64,000 bases of DNA from assembly GCF_024713975.1 (NCBI RefSeq), contig NC_091108.1, positions 3,649,001 to 3,713,000 on the forward strand, given 5' to 3'. The DNA is from Paralichthys olivaceus. Taxonomy: Eukaryota > Chordata > Actinopteri > Pleuronectiformes > Paralichthyidae. The notes below the pieces were generated by a model. It saw nothing but the letters and a program-made list of their open reading frames with translations. It had not been told where the DNA came from and did no database searches. The position numbers and the translations under genes are program-made. The first letter of the stretch is position 1; each line of letters begins with the position of its first letter. Shown one piece after another: positions 36,521-50,003 of the stretch.

Positions 36521-39500
36521 ATGGGGAGCACCACCTCATGCTGCGTGTCCGCCAGCCCCAAGCTCCGCAGGAATGCCCACTCCAGGCTGGAGTCGTACCA
36601 CCAGGAGTCGGACCTGAGCCGGGAGGAGACCGGGGGCAACCTGCAGCACATCAGCGACCGGGAGAACGTCGACGGTAAAAAACAAAACAAAACCATACTG
36701 GTGGTAAAGCTGTGAGCCTGAGATGAGACGATGGAGAGACACGCAAACTCAAGGATAAAGTTATAAAACGATCCTGCACTGACAGAAACACATATGATAA
36801 AGTTTTATTATACTTTTACTGTGATTCACAGTGATGGTTTCATGTCCTAACTCTAATAACAGAATGAAGTACAACAACACTTTGGAAAAAAACCCAGAAT
36901 GAAATCCAGAGAACTATTATTATAACAATATGAAGAATATATATATATATAAACATCTACCTGCTAATTCCACAAGCATCTGTCTGCCTGTATTTACCCA
37001 CTTGGCATGTGTGTTGTAATATTTGTGCCAAATTTGGACACGCCTTGCCTTCAATATAAAAATACTTTATATAAACAAGCAACCAGCGTAGATAAACCAG
37101 GTAGGATGACTGTTTTCTGCTGCACCGTTTATTTAAAGCTCTGCACACAACGTCCAGCGAGGAATAATTCTGAAGTAGCTCCGGAGCGTCAACACAGGCC
37201 AAGAGAACAAAACAACATAAAGCAGGCGCTGCACTAATAAACTTTAATATGTATTTAATACTGTGTATTACAGCCTGGTGACGGTAAACATGTGTTACTA
37301 TATTTATTAAAAACACCATTACAGTCATTGGTAATCGTGAATCAATTCCATTCGTGACCTCAAAATCTGCCCCTGTCTCACATCCCGGGGAAGCTGCTGC
37401 TGCTTCTACTCGCCATCATCTGTCAGTCTGATGCCGAGAGGCTGACGCATGTGGAGCGGTCGTCAGTGCAGGCCCCGGCACACGGATTAGTCATGTGTCC
37501 ATTTTGCTCCCATGTGTCCTTGCAGGGAGATGTGTGCACGGAGCTGCAGACAACATCCTGTTCACGAGGGCAGACTCCTTTGTGCTGCTCTTTGTTTTCA
37601 GCCTGCGCATGAAAGAGACTGCAACTATGGAACGCAGCCCCCTCCACTGACACATGCTAATATGCATTACAATTGAGCCTTTCACGCTGGAGAGTGTTTG
37701 CTAAATGGGCTGCCTATTTTCAGCCAACGGCCCCGCGTTACATAGGAAATTGATTTTCTGAGAAACTGTACAAGACCCTTTTTTTTAATTTCAGATTTTC
37801 TTTTACAGGAAATTTAATTTCTTTATAACACAAATTACCGAAAATCAGCCTCTGTATTTTCAAGGACGACAGTTATTGGATTCATATTTGTATTGCAGTG
37901 TGTGAGATCGGGATGTTTTCACTAGTGTGTTTCACCTAAATAGTAAGAATTGTTGTTTTCTTTACCTTTATATTTAAATACTTTATATTTACATCAGGAG
38001 CGGGTCCTCTCTACGGAGGTGGCCATGTCTTTAACCCAGAAGCCCAGACCGGACAAACTTAACCTTTTGAGTTTTTATGACATCTGACGCTACCCCGGGA
38101 TGGAAACGTTTGCTTCCTAATTGGTTCTTATCAGTGATGACTCGAGACAGTTCCACCTCGTCATCAGTCCAAGTAAAGAAATCCCTGCTCTTACTTTTCA
38201 CCGGTACTGTTTCATGTTTGTGGTTTTTTCTGTAAATAAGAAACTGACCGCAGAGAAGACGATCCTCTTTCTGTTTACACCAGCACTGATTAAAAGTTAT
38301 TAATCTGCATGTAGCCTGTGATCAGTTGATCTTTTGTTAGCTTAGATTGAGCCCTTTAGCTCGTCATCAGGATTCTCTTCCACCATGTTGCACCGCCGTG
38401 TTTCTACAGTCGCCTAGAAAACCAAGACAAACCAGAGCTTCTTCGTGTTTTTATCTCACCTGAAGTCACCGTATATTCTCCTTGATGCTCGGAAGGGAGG
38501 GTGATATTTAGCAAGTAGCTATTAGCAATGTCACGGTAAGATGCTGAACCTCTAAGGGTGCATGTAAATGGCTGCTCCTGGCTCCCACAAGTTGGACATT
38601 ATCACGGCAGGGAAGCAGCGTAAGAATCTATTTTTAAGGTCTGCTAATTGGTGGATTGCCACATCAGTGCGTCTTCAGAAGGACTCGTGTGAAGCTGCTC
38701 TGTGGAAAGATTTGGTTTTATAAATTCTGATCTGCAGCATTTCTGGATTCAGTTTAAACGATGTTCATCAATGTGAAAAGCTTGTTTGCATCTTTACTGC
38801 ATCGCACATTTGGCTCCTCGTGTTTTGACCAGTGCCTACTTGACAGAATTCATGTCGCTGCTTGTGTTTTGCACAACAAAAGCAACAAACACTTGAGAAA
38901 AGCTCCAACTCAACCTACGTTCGAACCTCCCAACAGCTGCTCAGCCGCTGCACGACGTGGGCGTGATTGTCGGACTGTGCTGCAGTGCGTCGGGTTAAAA
39001 ACTAAATCTGGCCCAGTCACTGGAAACAAACGAAAAACAGACAGTGGCACGGGTCTTTATTCGAGTGTGGGTTGGTCTGAGTTTCTTTTCACACTGCATG
39101 TGCACGGAATCAGGGGAAAACATCTGCTTCGGACACAAACAACCAGAATGTCCGTACAGGTTCAAGCTGTGACGATATTTTGGTCTTTATTCGTAGAAGA
39201 AGAAGATGTGACACTGTCTCCTATTTGATCGGTCGTCTCTTTGCTGTGGGACGTCTTTCAGTCTCATCCCTGCGATTGCACCGTGTCAGCGTCCATTGCT
39301 GTCCATTGATCGGTGATGTCATTTCCTCTTGTAAACTTGCAACTTACACTGTACGTGCAATTTGTGGATGCTTTCAACCCGAGTGCTTTTTAATACAGCG
39401 TGTGATTGTACTGTTGTTATGGCTCCATGGCAGGGTCGGTCATATCAGTGCCAACATTGCACGGCAAAATGTTTTGGATCACTGCTTGAATAGGAGGCGC

Positions 39501-40570
39501 AGCAGTCTGAGCCTGGAGGCAGATGCTTGTCCTCCCTGAGCAGAAAAAGTGTCATGAGGAAGATTCAAAGGCGGATGATTGACGTTCAGCCGGCGCTTCT
39601 TGACGGGGGCTAACGACGAGTCACGCTGTGAAGCCCTCTGTCTCGGTGGTGCCGTGATTGAAACCGGAGCGTGTCTAATGGCTCGGCTCTGTTACGAGTT
39701 CACAGACAGAATGATGGAGATTAGGGGGCTTCATTAGGATCTGCACCAAAAAAGAAAAGCCCGGAGAGGCAGCTGTGAGCCTCAGTCGCAGCTGATAGCG
39801 GGATCACTGGGGACGGACGATTGTCAAGCGTTAACGCCTCAGTTTGGAGAACGACACGCTGCGTTCAAAGACATCGTCTGCTCCTGATTGAATGGGCTGG
39901 ATTCTGTGCAATAAAAACGAGCGATATGATGTCATTCAGTTAGATTTTGAATTAGAATTTTGCACATAATCCAGAGTGCATGGCTCTGCTGCATTCAACC
40001 CAATAAGTGGAAGACAACCGAGAACCCCTTTGGCAGAAATCTTCAATTCTCCAAACGTTCAGTTGGACACAAAGGATGACCTGATTAGGGTCAAGGTCAC
40101 GTTGACCTCACACAACGTGTTATCTTTACACCTCCAGAGGATTATTTTAAATTGGACTCATATGTTCGCTTAATAAACTCATGGATCAACTCAGGTTGCC
40201 GACAAGAATGGGATTAGAAAATAGCTGCTGATGTACGGAGGGTGTTTGAGGATGTACGGAGGTGAAAGTGCCGCCTCGGGTTTGATCGCAGTCTTACAAG
40301 CTGCTTAATGGGGGAATTATTATTTCTTGTGTGGACAAGCTGTCACACAGAAAAGGGATTACGAAGTTCAAGGAGTCATGGGAAACCTGGAAAGACGTAG
40401 GATTTAAAAAAAAAAAAGCTATTGAAGTGAAATGAGTGTGTTTTCTGTTGGAATCTGTTTTCCAGGGCAGAAAACTTTACGTGGAATATCATCCTTGAAC
40501 ATTGAGATTGTTTAAAATGTCAACTTGTCTGTGTCTCTTGGTGGATTTTAGTCTTGGAATCCTAAAAATG

Positions 40571-40605
<35 letters not shown>

Positions 40606-41349
40606 CCCAGCACCCTCCTTCTTTTTTTCAAACAGATAATCACTTCATCACACCCTCATTTCACTGAGGCCCTTGAAGTCTGTCCGCAGCTGAACCGCTG
40701 GATAGAGTTTCAGGAAAGAGCTTAGTTTGGGGAAAATGAAGGTTCTTGCAGTTTTGCGTGGCTCATATTCTCTCACAGGTGCAGTTATTTTTTCTGGAGA
40801 CGCAGGTTTTTGTCAGCATGTGTAAATGAGTCAAGTGCTTTAGTGAAGATCTTGTATAGATCTGTTACAGCATTTAGTTTATTACAGTAAAAACTCCAGA
40901 TTAGATGGTTTGAGTGCGAAACTAGAAGAAAACAAATGTCCCGGGATGAAGAAGAGAAGACGCTGACAATCTCCCGCTGCTTTCTTCATATTCGAAAGGA
41001 ACGGACAATTTGGTGCGGACATTCTTCGTAGTTAATGTCTGAATAAAGCTTCAGTTACCCACTGATAACTATCTAAAGTTTGCTAACATTCATTCACAAT
41101 AAGTTCAGGCTCATACCAGAATGACTGTAGCAGCAAAACTCCAGAATAGGAACAAAGCTGCGTTCAATGATTTATGAATACGCTGGTTTTTATTTTGTAA
41201 GATGAGTATTTTCTTTCACAAGTTGTATCCCCTAAAACCCAAAACTGCACATTCTACTTTTTTACTTTCATTTATTCAGTCAAATAATTACCCATTATAT
41301 GTGCGATGCTCTAAAAGTCCAATGAGTACGACAATGAGGCAATGGATGG

Positions 41350-41388
<39 letters not shown>

Positions 41389-44300
41389 AAGCCATCATAT
41401 GATGTCCGTCTCTTTGACAAAGACGACTGTGTCTCCCTGTTGAGACGAGTGTTGTTTCTGAGGCATCGTGTGTCAGCTGATGCTCTTGAATTTAAGTACA
41501 GTCCATGTTCTGTGAGACTGGAAGGAAACTGGCTCCTCTAATGTTTTACAGCAACATTTGGGTGTTGTGGTCAAACGTCGATGTTATTTTCAAACTGATT
41601 CCGGAGCTGAACGATGACGCTGCTGGTTGGAAGTCAGGTTGATCTGCTCCATATTATTAAATATATCTTGTACAGCATGTCGACTTAAACTCCTTTAAAA
41701 CGCTGCTGGAGTCTCTGTTTATTCTCTTCTGCTTCGGTTTGAGTGAGAGACTAAACGTGTGATATCCACTAACACGGAGTTTATGTTTGGTTTTGATTTG
41801 ATCGTTTTTAATTTACTCCAACGACTGTTAGAGGCAGTCGTCAAAGTCCCTCTGTCTCTCTGTTGCACATTATCGATCAGATTTCATTGCCTTGTAATGT
41901 TCTTTTCTGGTGCAGTTTATTTTTTCTGCTTTTAAAGTCCTTTAAATCACTGAGACTTCATGAAAACAAAACAAAATGTCTGCACTCGCAGCACAGTGAA
42001 TATATTTAACAATGAAAAAAATCGAATCACACATCTTCTTAACCGTGTCGTTTTTCAACCATGACAGCAATGTGAAAGTTTGGCCCGGGGAGAATAAAGC
42101 AATACAACACGGTTTTGCTGAAGTAGCGCAATGCATAAAATTCTTGTCACTGTCAAGCCACATCAAGCCCAGCGTCTACTTTCAAAACAGCAGTAGCAGT
42201 CATGTGTTTCACCGGGGACAGAGCAGATCTTCGAGTCTTACAGCAACCTAAAGGGAAAACAGTGTGACATTATGAGAAAGTGGAACTCACGTGAGAGTAA
42301 AGTCAGAATTTTAGGAGACGTGATCAGAAGATGAATCTGTCTTCGTGTCGGGATGAAGCATCTTCAGGTTTCACCAAGATCAAGACACTCGTCTCATCAG
42401 CTCCACGTGATTATAATTATCGAGACTCTGAAAAGATTAAGAGAAAGAAACTGAGTCTGTTGTGAAGAAAGAACCACGAACACAGACCTGGAGGAAACGG
42501 TCTCTTTATCGTTGGTCTCATCATATTCAAAGAAATTTGACAATTTCTCGAGAAACAAAATAGATTGACTCAAGATTTTGGATCCAGAAGAAAGAAACTG
42601 GTGAGCACCAGTTCTCCTCGCTGCTTATTGCCTGAAAATAGTTTTTCTTTTCTTCTTGTAAATCCAAATTATTATGACCTGTTCTCGTTAAATCGAAACT
42701 TTTATTCTCTATAAATGAAAGCTATGTTCTCGCAATATTACGACTTAATATTTTGACTATTTCTCATTAAATCGTAATTTCATGTTTGCTTTTCAAATTT
42801 TTCATAATAACACAACTTTATTTCCATGATATTATGTCTTTCTCATTAAATTACAACCTTACTCTGGTAATATGATTTTATTTTTGTAATTTATTTCTCG
42901 AAATCTCTGAGTATTTGTTCTTCCGCATGGTCCTAATACTCTGTTGTATAAATTGCGACTTGCAATTTCTTATTTCTTGTCTTGGTAATATATTGCACCA
43001 CAGAGGATCTGGTTTTTCAGTCTCCTTATTTGATTCATTGACTCGTAATGAGACTCTAATTTCACTCCACAGTCGTCAGCAGGACCTCATCCTTCTAATT
43101 ACCACTTCAGAAGGGGGCGTGCTGGCTTTGAGCTGCCGCGGCAGACGATCTGATTTACATCATTAGGGACCAGATCTTACAGCACAGAGTCTGTTCTCAT
43201 TATGAAACCGATGAAAACCAGCGTCACACTGACACAGCTGAATTTGCATCATCTGACTCGGCCTTGTGATCCTCCTCCCAACCAGGGTCAATGCTGGTTG
43301 AGCGCCCAGCGTTTTACTGCGCTCATTATTCACATCTACCTACACGGCTCGTGTGTAATCCGTCTATATTTACTCTCGCTCCCCACATGAACAGAAACCG
43401 AAAACTGGAGGCGTTAAGCAAATTTTTCATGGACGTCACTGTTCCCAGTTCTTACATTCATACGTCTCTGCCGCTGCTTCTCTTCTCTTCAATACAGAAG
43501 TGAAAAACTGGAGTATCTGATGAAACCAGATGGAAATATCACGTCCAGTCTGTATGTTCCATATTCATAAAAACTCCAGAGGTAGAAGAAAATGTTGTAA
43601 ATACACTTTGAGTTTGGTTTCATGTTTATTAGAGTAGAAAGTTTCATCCGTGAATAACAGACTCACATCACTTGAAGCAGGTAGCTGCCGCAGCTGAACA
43701 CAACACGTCCTTAATCAATCTCTCACCAATCAATCCTGCATTTGCCTAATTGATTAGTTGCGTACTCCGTATAATGAGGAGGTTCCCAGCAGGGAGATGG
43801 ACTAATTAATACAACCTAATCAATCCAGTGATTAAAGAGGAGCCAGTTTAAACCGGAATATAAACCTCAGACTATTCAGAAATCCTCATTTGAAACTGTT
43901 GTTACGTTTAATTATTCCTGCCTTTACAAAATAATGTTCCTACAGCCAAATGCAAATAAAGTAAAGTTGATAAAGTTGATTTCTACTTTCCACTTTTCAC
44001 AGACAAGACTTCCTCGGTGCTTCACGATGCCAAACAAGTTAAAACAGTTGTCAAATTAGTTGTAGTAATATTAGTAATAGTGGCAGCAGCAGCAGGAGGA
44101 GGTGTGTGTGTGTGTGTGCACCTCGCACATGGGAACTTGCTCTTCCAGGAATACGGGGCTGTATGCATGTGTGCACAGGTTAGTTGTGTTTGTTTAACCT
44201 CGCTCTCTTCCACTCGGGGCCCAGTGTTTGTCCGAGGACATGAAAATAAAGATTAACACGAGCAGGTTATAGCTCAGCGTGTGTTTGTCCACATGTTTGC

Positions 44301-45456
44301 ACATTTCACAGTAAACCGAACTCCCCTCTAATATGAAACCAGCAGAGATTAACGTGCGTGACTGAACAGTGACGAGAGCCAATCAGGGTCCATGCTTCCA
44401 CAGACTCCAACAATAACAGTGGATAACATTCATATGGCTGCACATTGTAGATGTCAAGCTGCGTTCAGAGGCGGAGGAGAATCATCTTTTAAAGGAGACG
44501 TATTCTGCTCATCCTCAGGTTTCTATCTTTAATGTTTGTCATCACTGTAAAAATGTTTTCATGCTCCAATGTTCAGAAAACATCACTTTCCTCAAACTGT
44601 TGCAGCTCCTCTTTTCAGCTTCTGTCTGAAACACTTTTTTTTACCTGCTGTATCTTTAAGACCCCCCCCCCCTCCTGATGAAGAGTTAGGGTCAGGATTT
44701 AATGGATGGGTTTGATTTGTTGTCAAGAAAAACTGCAAATCTCACATTTGTGCTTCAGGCCACAGAGTAAAACACTGGGTCGTCGGAAACAAGAATGTGT
44801 GACGAGTTCAAAATGGTTCAAGAACATTTTTAAAGTGCGAACAAATAAACGTGTTGGAAAAACAATAGAGTGATTTTGGAGTTGGCTGCTGAGAGCAGGG
44901 TGCGCCTGGAGTTAATTCATTATGTAAGAGCAGACAGGTGCCGGCCTCTCCCGTTTCACCGTGCAGATGACGAGCACGAGTCTTCGTTAACGTTTACCTG
45001 AGGTGGTGAATATCGCGTATCAACACTCGACACCAGCTGCTGTGCATTCTGGGAATTCCAGCAGGCGGGCCTCGATCAGGTCCAGTCAGATTTATTCATA
45101 AATGTTTTAAACGATCAAACGTGCTTCACAGAGCGTGTGAGACAAACTTCAAACTGAGAAACCATTTGTTTTATAAATATATTGACATGAATATATGTAA
45201 TTACTCTTTCGGTTCATGGGTTTCAATGAATCCATAAACAGAACGTGCTAACATGAGCCTGGATCTTAATCTTGTAGGAGTCTGATCATGTGACTGATCT
45301 GAATAATGTCTCTCGTAAATCAGCAACTGGATTTTTTTCCTTGAAATAAAAAGTTTTGGAAATTAGTTTGTTTGAGTTTCGGATGAGAAGAAGCCTCAGT
45401 TCATTAATAACTATTGTCTGTGATATTTTCAGAGTGCTGCCCTCATGCTTTAGAAG

Positions 45457-45529
<73 letters not shown>

Positions 45530-48500
45530 GCCATGATGAAGTCCAGATCAGTTCTGAATGGAAGCGTGAATCATGTGGATGAAGGTGTGCTTCACCTCAT
45601 CTTGAATTGAAGAGGAAGTAAAAGTCATTGTGGGAATCTGATATTCCTTCATATGCGTCAGACTCAACGTCGGTCTTCATCTTCATTCATTGTGATTTTA
45701 AAAAGCCCGTCAACAAACCTCAACAATCCTCTTTTCTTCATTATGTTCAGTGTCGTGCTGTATCTGCCTGTATGTACTTTTTAATAGCTAATTTAATGCA
45801 TGTGTCTCTCACACTGTTGTTGCCACTTCACAAAGTGACACATGTGCTTTGTGTGTTTTCAGAGTTAAACATGGAGTACAACCCGTCGGACCATCCGCGG
45901 GCCAGCACCATATTCCTCAGCAAATCCCAGAACGAAGGTTAGTGCCTTTGATTCAAAGGATTTAATCGATGTCTTTATTTTTTGGTTGTATTTTTTTATG
46001 AGCACGTTATTTAAAACATGTCACGTTTAGTTTTTAATTTAACATCAGTCATCGCGCTGAACAAGGACCAAGATCCTCAAATGGAATGAAGATGATAAGG
46101 ATCTGTAAAAGAGATTTTCTCTGTAGAGACTCGTTACGTAGAGACTCTGATCTCAGAGCTGGTTGTTTATTCGGATGTTTGCAAATGTATGCGATGGCCT
46201 GATGGTGGGGGAGGGCGGGGGGGGGGGGTCACACTGTGACACAGGAAATATTAACATGTGTCTCGGAGCCGTGATCACCACAGCACAAGATCAGCGTTTG
46301 TCTTAACGGCCTGAGGAGAAAACAAGGAGACAACTCCGGCTTTGTGATGTCGAAACTGAGGAAAACCGATTCTGATAAATGCTTTTTCCTGTAAAATCTA
46401 ATCCCTCACATTTTCTACATGTGGATTTTTAGATATTGTTTTGCATCAGTGGGTTTAATCAGTGGAACAACAATTTGTTCACGTGTGTGAGTCTGACATG
46501 TAAATGATGATTCGAATGATGAATTATTTTTTTCTTAACATTGTCGTGTGCTGTTTTGTCACATGTGTCTTTGTGGCTTTAAATAATAAAGCTTATATTG
46601 TTTTTACACTTTTTTATTATAATTTTTTTAAGTCGACAAATCCATAGAAAAAAACAAACCAAGAGTAAATTAAAATTACCAGCAAGTATGTAAAGTATCT
46701 TCACAATAATTTGGCTCCAGCTAAAGCCACCGAAGCTCTCAGAGGATTAGAGGAATAGATGAATAATAATAATAATAAATATTAATGTAAATATGGATTT
46801 AAAATGGAGACCTCTCCTGCAGGGGTTCCTCCTGGAGCCTTTTCAAACTGAGATGGTTCCTCCATGTTGAGGAACCCTCAAAGGTTCCTCTGGGTTCTCA
46901 GAGTGATGGTTCCTCATATCTGAAAAGTTTTCTGCTGATGTCACTTTGTGAGAATCAATGACTGCAAACAGAATAAGCTTTTTGGTTCCTCTTTTTTCAG
47001 AGGTGCCTTTCAGGAATGGTGAGTGTGAGCTTGTCTTTCTCTGGTGGTGTTCAAGCCCTTTCTCTTCTCCCTGCTGTAACTCTGACTCTTTATTAACTCT
47101 CACTGCTCATAAGATTATTAGAACAGAAAGCTTTTCATTGTCAAGTCTTGTTTTTCGTGGTGAGAACCGTGTGTGCAGCTGGTTGAGAAGTGCCGGCTTC
47201 AGTGTTCGTCTTTCTGCAGAGAAAATGACGTTTATTGATAAAAGCCTGTGTTTTTTTTTTATTTTTCCAAAGTGCACGAAAAGCGAAAGAGCCTCTTCAT
47301 CAATAATGTGAGTGTGCGATTGTTCCTGTTTCACTAATCTAATCCACGTTGTTTCAAACTATGTTTCTTTATCAATAGCTCATGAAATCACTAGAGATTT
47401 GTTGTTTTGTGTTATTTTGAATGAAAATTGTAAGACGTCAGATTCTTAGGTCTGATGCTGGCGATTCTCGTTCCCCACTGTGATGCCCTGACGTGTTTTA
47501 TGTGGGTCAGACAAAAACATGGACACTCTAATAACACTCACCGTGTGCGTGCGTGCGTGTCTGTGTGTGTGTGTGTCTGTCTGTGTGTGTGTTTGTGTGT
47601 GTGTATGTGTGTGTAGCATGGAACGTTGAAGCGGAAATACAGCTCCTGCTCCACCATCTTCCTGGACGACAACACCGTCAGCCAGCCCAACCTCAAATAC
47701 ACAATCAAATGGTTCGAACGCGACAACGACCAACAAACAACCAACATTAGAAATTCATTTATCTGCCTGATTCATATCAACGCTTTATGTTTTTTTCTCT
47801 TTTCAGTGTAGCTCTGGCGATTTACTACCATATAAAAAACAGGTGAGAATCCTGAGTCGTTTCAACATCTTGACAATGAGCTCGCATTATTTCCTGTGTA
47901 TTTTTTATTGTGACCCGGCCTGTGTAATGGATTTTATTTATAAGTTCTAATAAAAATGTTATATTTTCATTATAACAGAAGATTCCTGAGCATTAGTGAA
48001 TTTTACACTTTATCCACTTTAGTCTCCACAGTGACTCTGTTTCAACAATAAGTGTCGACTTCGCTTTGAAAGGTTTTAATGAACTGCTCTGTCTCGTTCA
48101 GGGACACAGATGGAGGAATGCTGCTGGATATATTTGATGAAAAGCTTCACCCTCTCTCAGTAAGATTTCTCATTTCATTCTCTTTTTTCATGTTTGATAG
48201 AATATTATATTCTAATTTGTTATTGTTATTGTTTTAATGCTTTTTAAATCTCTTATTTCTGTCTTATTTTCTGGAATTAGATTTTGTTTTACCTCTTGTG
48301 TTTATTTTGTCTCTCCTTTTCTTTCTACCTCTTTGGTGTCAATCTTCTCTAACTTTCTCTTCCTCCTATCACCATCGCATTTCTTCCTCTGCTTCCAGCT
48401 TTTCTCAAATTTCCTTTCCTTCCTTGACCCTACACTCGTTCCTCCCCTCCATCCCGGTGATGGCACCTTCCCTTCATCCTCTCTTTAACTTCTCTCCTCC

Positions 48501-48679
48501 CTTCCCCCAGAAATCGGAGGTGCCGCCCGACTACAGCCAACACGACCCAGAGCAGAGGCAGATCTACCGCTTCGTCAGGACGTTGTTTAGCTCCGCCCAG
48601 CTCACTGCAGAGTGCGCCATCGTCACACTGGTGAGATTCTTACCCTCCCTCGTCGTCCTATGTTATTTTTGTGGACCAT

Positions 48680-48727
<48 letters not shown>

Positions 48728-50003
48728 GCGCACAGCTTCGACCGCAGGGGAACCTGATGCATTGAGACAAGTCAGGGATGTGTATAAATTGATGATGTGA
48801 CTGTGCATCCAAAATCCCACACTGTCCACGAGTGTTGCTGAGACTCCGAGAGCAGCGATGAATGTAGGATGTCACAGAGGAAACAGAATTTATTCCTCCT
48901 GACGGCACCACGGAGAGATTATGAGTTCATCCACCTTATTGTAGGTCACGATGCCAAAAGATTCCTGAGTTGAAACCTTTACCAGAACTTATGAGATCTT
49001 TTTTTGTTCTTCTTTGTCTTTTTGGATCATTTTTATTCCTGACTTCCATGTCTGATATCTCCTTCTTCCGTGTGGCGGTGTGTAGGTTTACCTGGAGAGG
49101 CTCCTGACCTACGCAGAGATCGACATCGGCCCCGGGAACTGGAAGAGGATTGTTCTGGGCGCCATCCTGCTGGCGTCCAAGGTCTGGGATGACCAGGCTG
49201 TCTGGAACGTGGACTACTGCCAGATCCTCAAGGATATCACTGTGGAGGACATGTGAGTGACAGGCGGCTGGAATTCATGAAGAAATGCGAGGGACATTAA
49301 GTTCAGTGCAGGATTAGAAATCATATTCAGATTAGATTTGGAGGGATCAGCAAGAAGATGAATCTCTTACAAGGATAAAATCGTTTTCCTGTAGATTTTG
49401 TGTTATATGCAGAATAGAAGACAAACAAATGGGTTTTCTGAAATGAATGCGTATGAATCTCAGGACGGGATCGGATGAAACAAGTACGACTTGACATTCG
49501 GTATCTGCTGGGGTGTGTTTTTATTTTTAAAGTCACTGGTTCGGTCTGGTGACGCAGAACTTTTGTGAATCCTCCTTGTGAACAGGAATGAATTGGAGCG
49601 ACAGTTTCTGGAGCTGCTGCAGTTCAACATCAACGTGCCGTCCAGTGTCTACGCCAAGTATTACTTTGACCTGCGATCGCTCGCCGAGTCCAACAACCTC
49701 AGCTTCCCCCTGGAGCCGCTCGGCAGGGACAAGGCCCACAAACTGGAGGTCAGGGGCTTCTACTCGTGAAAATATACACACAGTGACCTTAATACTCACA
49801 AATCCTTTTTTCTTTTCATTACTGAAATGTGCGTCTGTAACAGTTTTATTTGAGTTGATTAAAAACTCCTCCCCTCTTCTGTCCAGGCTATGTCCCGGCT
49901 CTGTGACGACAAGTACAAAGACGTGCGGAAAGCGTCCAGGAAGCGCTCGGCCAGCGTGGACAATCTCTGTGGAATCAGATGGGTTCCAGCGATTCTCTCC
50001 TAA
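36521..50003 (+). CDS. ccny: ccny: cyclin Y
   Basis: Coding exons: 36521-36674, 45863-45937, 47001-47018 (candidate microexon), 47273-47307, 47617-47711, 47807-47842, 48102-48159, 48511-48630, 49086-49252, 49586-49748, 49887-50003. The frame is continuous, giving 345 residues with the microexon and 339 without (human CCNY is 341). Cyclin Y is a membrane-anchored cyclin that recruits CDK14/CDK16 to the plasma membrane and promotes LRP6 phosphorylation in Wnt signalling. The start MGSTTSCC keeps Gly2 for myristoylation and adjacent cysteines for palmitoylation. KYSSCST and KRSASVDN are the known 14-3-3 phosphosite contexts. The cyclin box covers roughly [16 protein letters not shown] to the [20 protein letters not shown] segment. 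The C-terminus RWVPAILS favours CCNY over CCNYL1. Intron 1 is 9.2 kb. Confidence 0.95.
39968..40150 (+). repeat. AGGTCA-rich dispersed repeat with ERE-type palindrome
   Basis: AGGTCACGTTGACCT (40094-40108) is a perfect inverted repeat of AGGTCA spaced by three. It overlaps TCAAGGTCA, an ERR/NR5A-type extended half site. The surrounding GGGTCAAGGTCAC and ACCTCACA wording parallels 6244-6275. Confidence 0.5.
40572..40603 (+). repeat. Poly-C run of 32
   Basis: An uninterrupted C homopolymer, which could form an i-motif, with a G-quadruplex on the other strand. Length at such runs is unreliable in assemblies. Confidence 0.9.
41353..41386 (+). repeat. (GA)n microsatellite
   Basis: A pure GA run in ccny intron 1. 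Confidence 0.95.
45459..45527 (+). repeat. (AC)n microsatellite, about 34 units
   Basis: An uninterrupted AC run about 340 nt upstream of ccny exon 2. Confidence 0.97.
46800..46930 (+). repeat. Palindrome-rich GGTTCC/GGAACC repeat near the ccny microexon
   Basis: GATGGTTCCTCCATGTTGAGGAACC and AAAGGTTCCTCTGGGTTCTC are self-complementary units typical of fish foldback elements. Related wording (TTTTGGTTCCTCTTTTTTCAG) continues to the acceptor of the candidate microexon at 47001. Confidence 0.45.
47001..47018 (+). other. ccny: Candidate 18-nt ccny microexon
   Basis: AGGTGCCTTTCAGGAATG is preceded by a strong tract CTTTTTTCAG and followed by the consensus donor GTGAGT. Its phase (2 nt, five codons, 1 nt) exactly preserves the frame and would insert six residues (EVPFRN) between SKSQNE and VHEKRKS. 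Skipping it gives a human-like protein. It may be an alternatively used cassette. Confidence 0.5.
47533..47616 (+). repeat. ccny: TG-repeat tract forming a ccny 3' splice site
   Basis: (TG)n with few C or T interruptions runs straight into the acceptor TAG at 47614-47616. No ordinary polypyrimidine tract is present. Confidence 0.85.
48681..48730 (+). repeat. (CA)n microsatellite ending CGCGCGCA
   Basis: It lies about 50 nt after the donor of the ccny exon ending at 48630. Confidence 0.95.

Larger units (their letters stand above)
36675..45862 (+). other. ccny: ccny intron 1 (9.2 kb, non-coding)
   Basis: No exon of another gene was recognised. The stretch contains an AGGTCA-rich dispersed repeat with a perfect ERE-type palindrome (39968-40150), a 32-nt poly-C run (40572-40603), a (GA)n run (41353-41386), a GT run (44101-44119) and a (CA)n microsatellite (45459-45527). 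Two open frames of 155 and 119 codons at 38761-39539 have no recognisable domain. Confidence 0.7.

Noticed and set aside
35937-36539. 200-codon minus-strand open frame upstream of ccny
   Set aside because: It overlaps the ccny CpG-rich promoter and 5' UTR and shows no domain. Low stop density explains it.
38761-39539. Open frames of 155 and 119 codons in ccny intron 1, with an ACVLHN string reminiscent of Harbinger transposases
   Set aside because: The similarity is six residues only. There is no catalytic motif, no terminal repeats were found, and the amino-acid mix looks random. A translated search of this segment would settle it.
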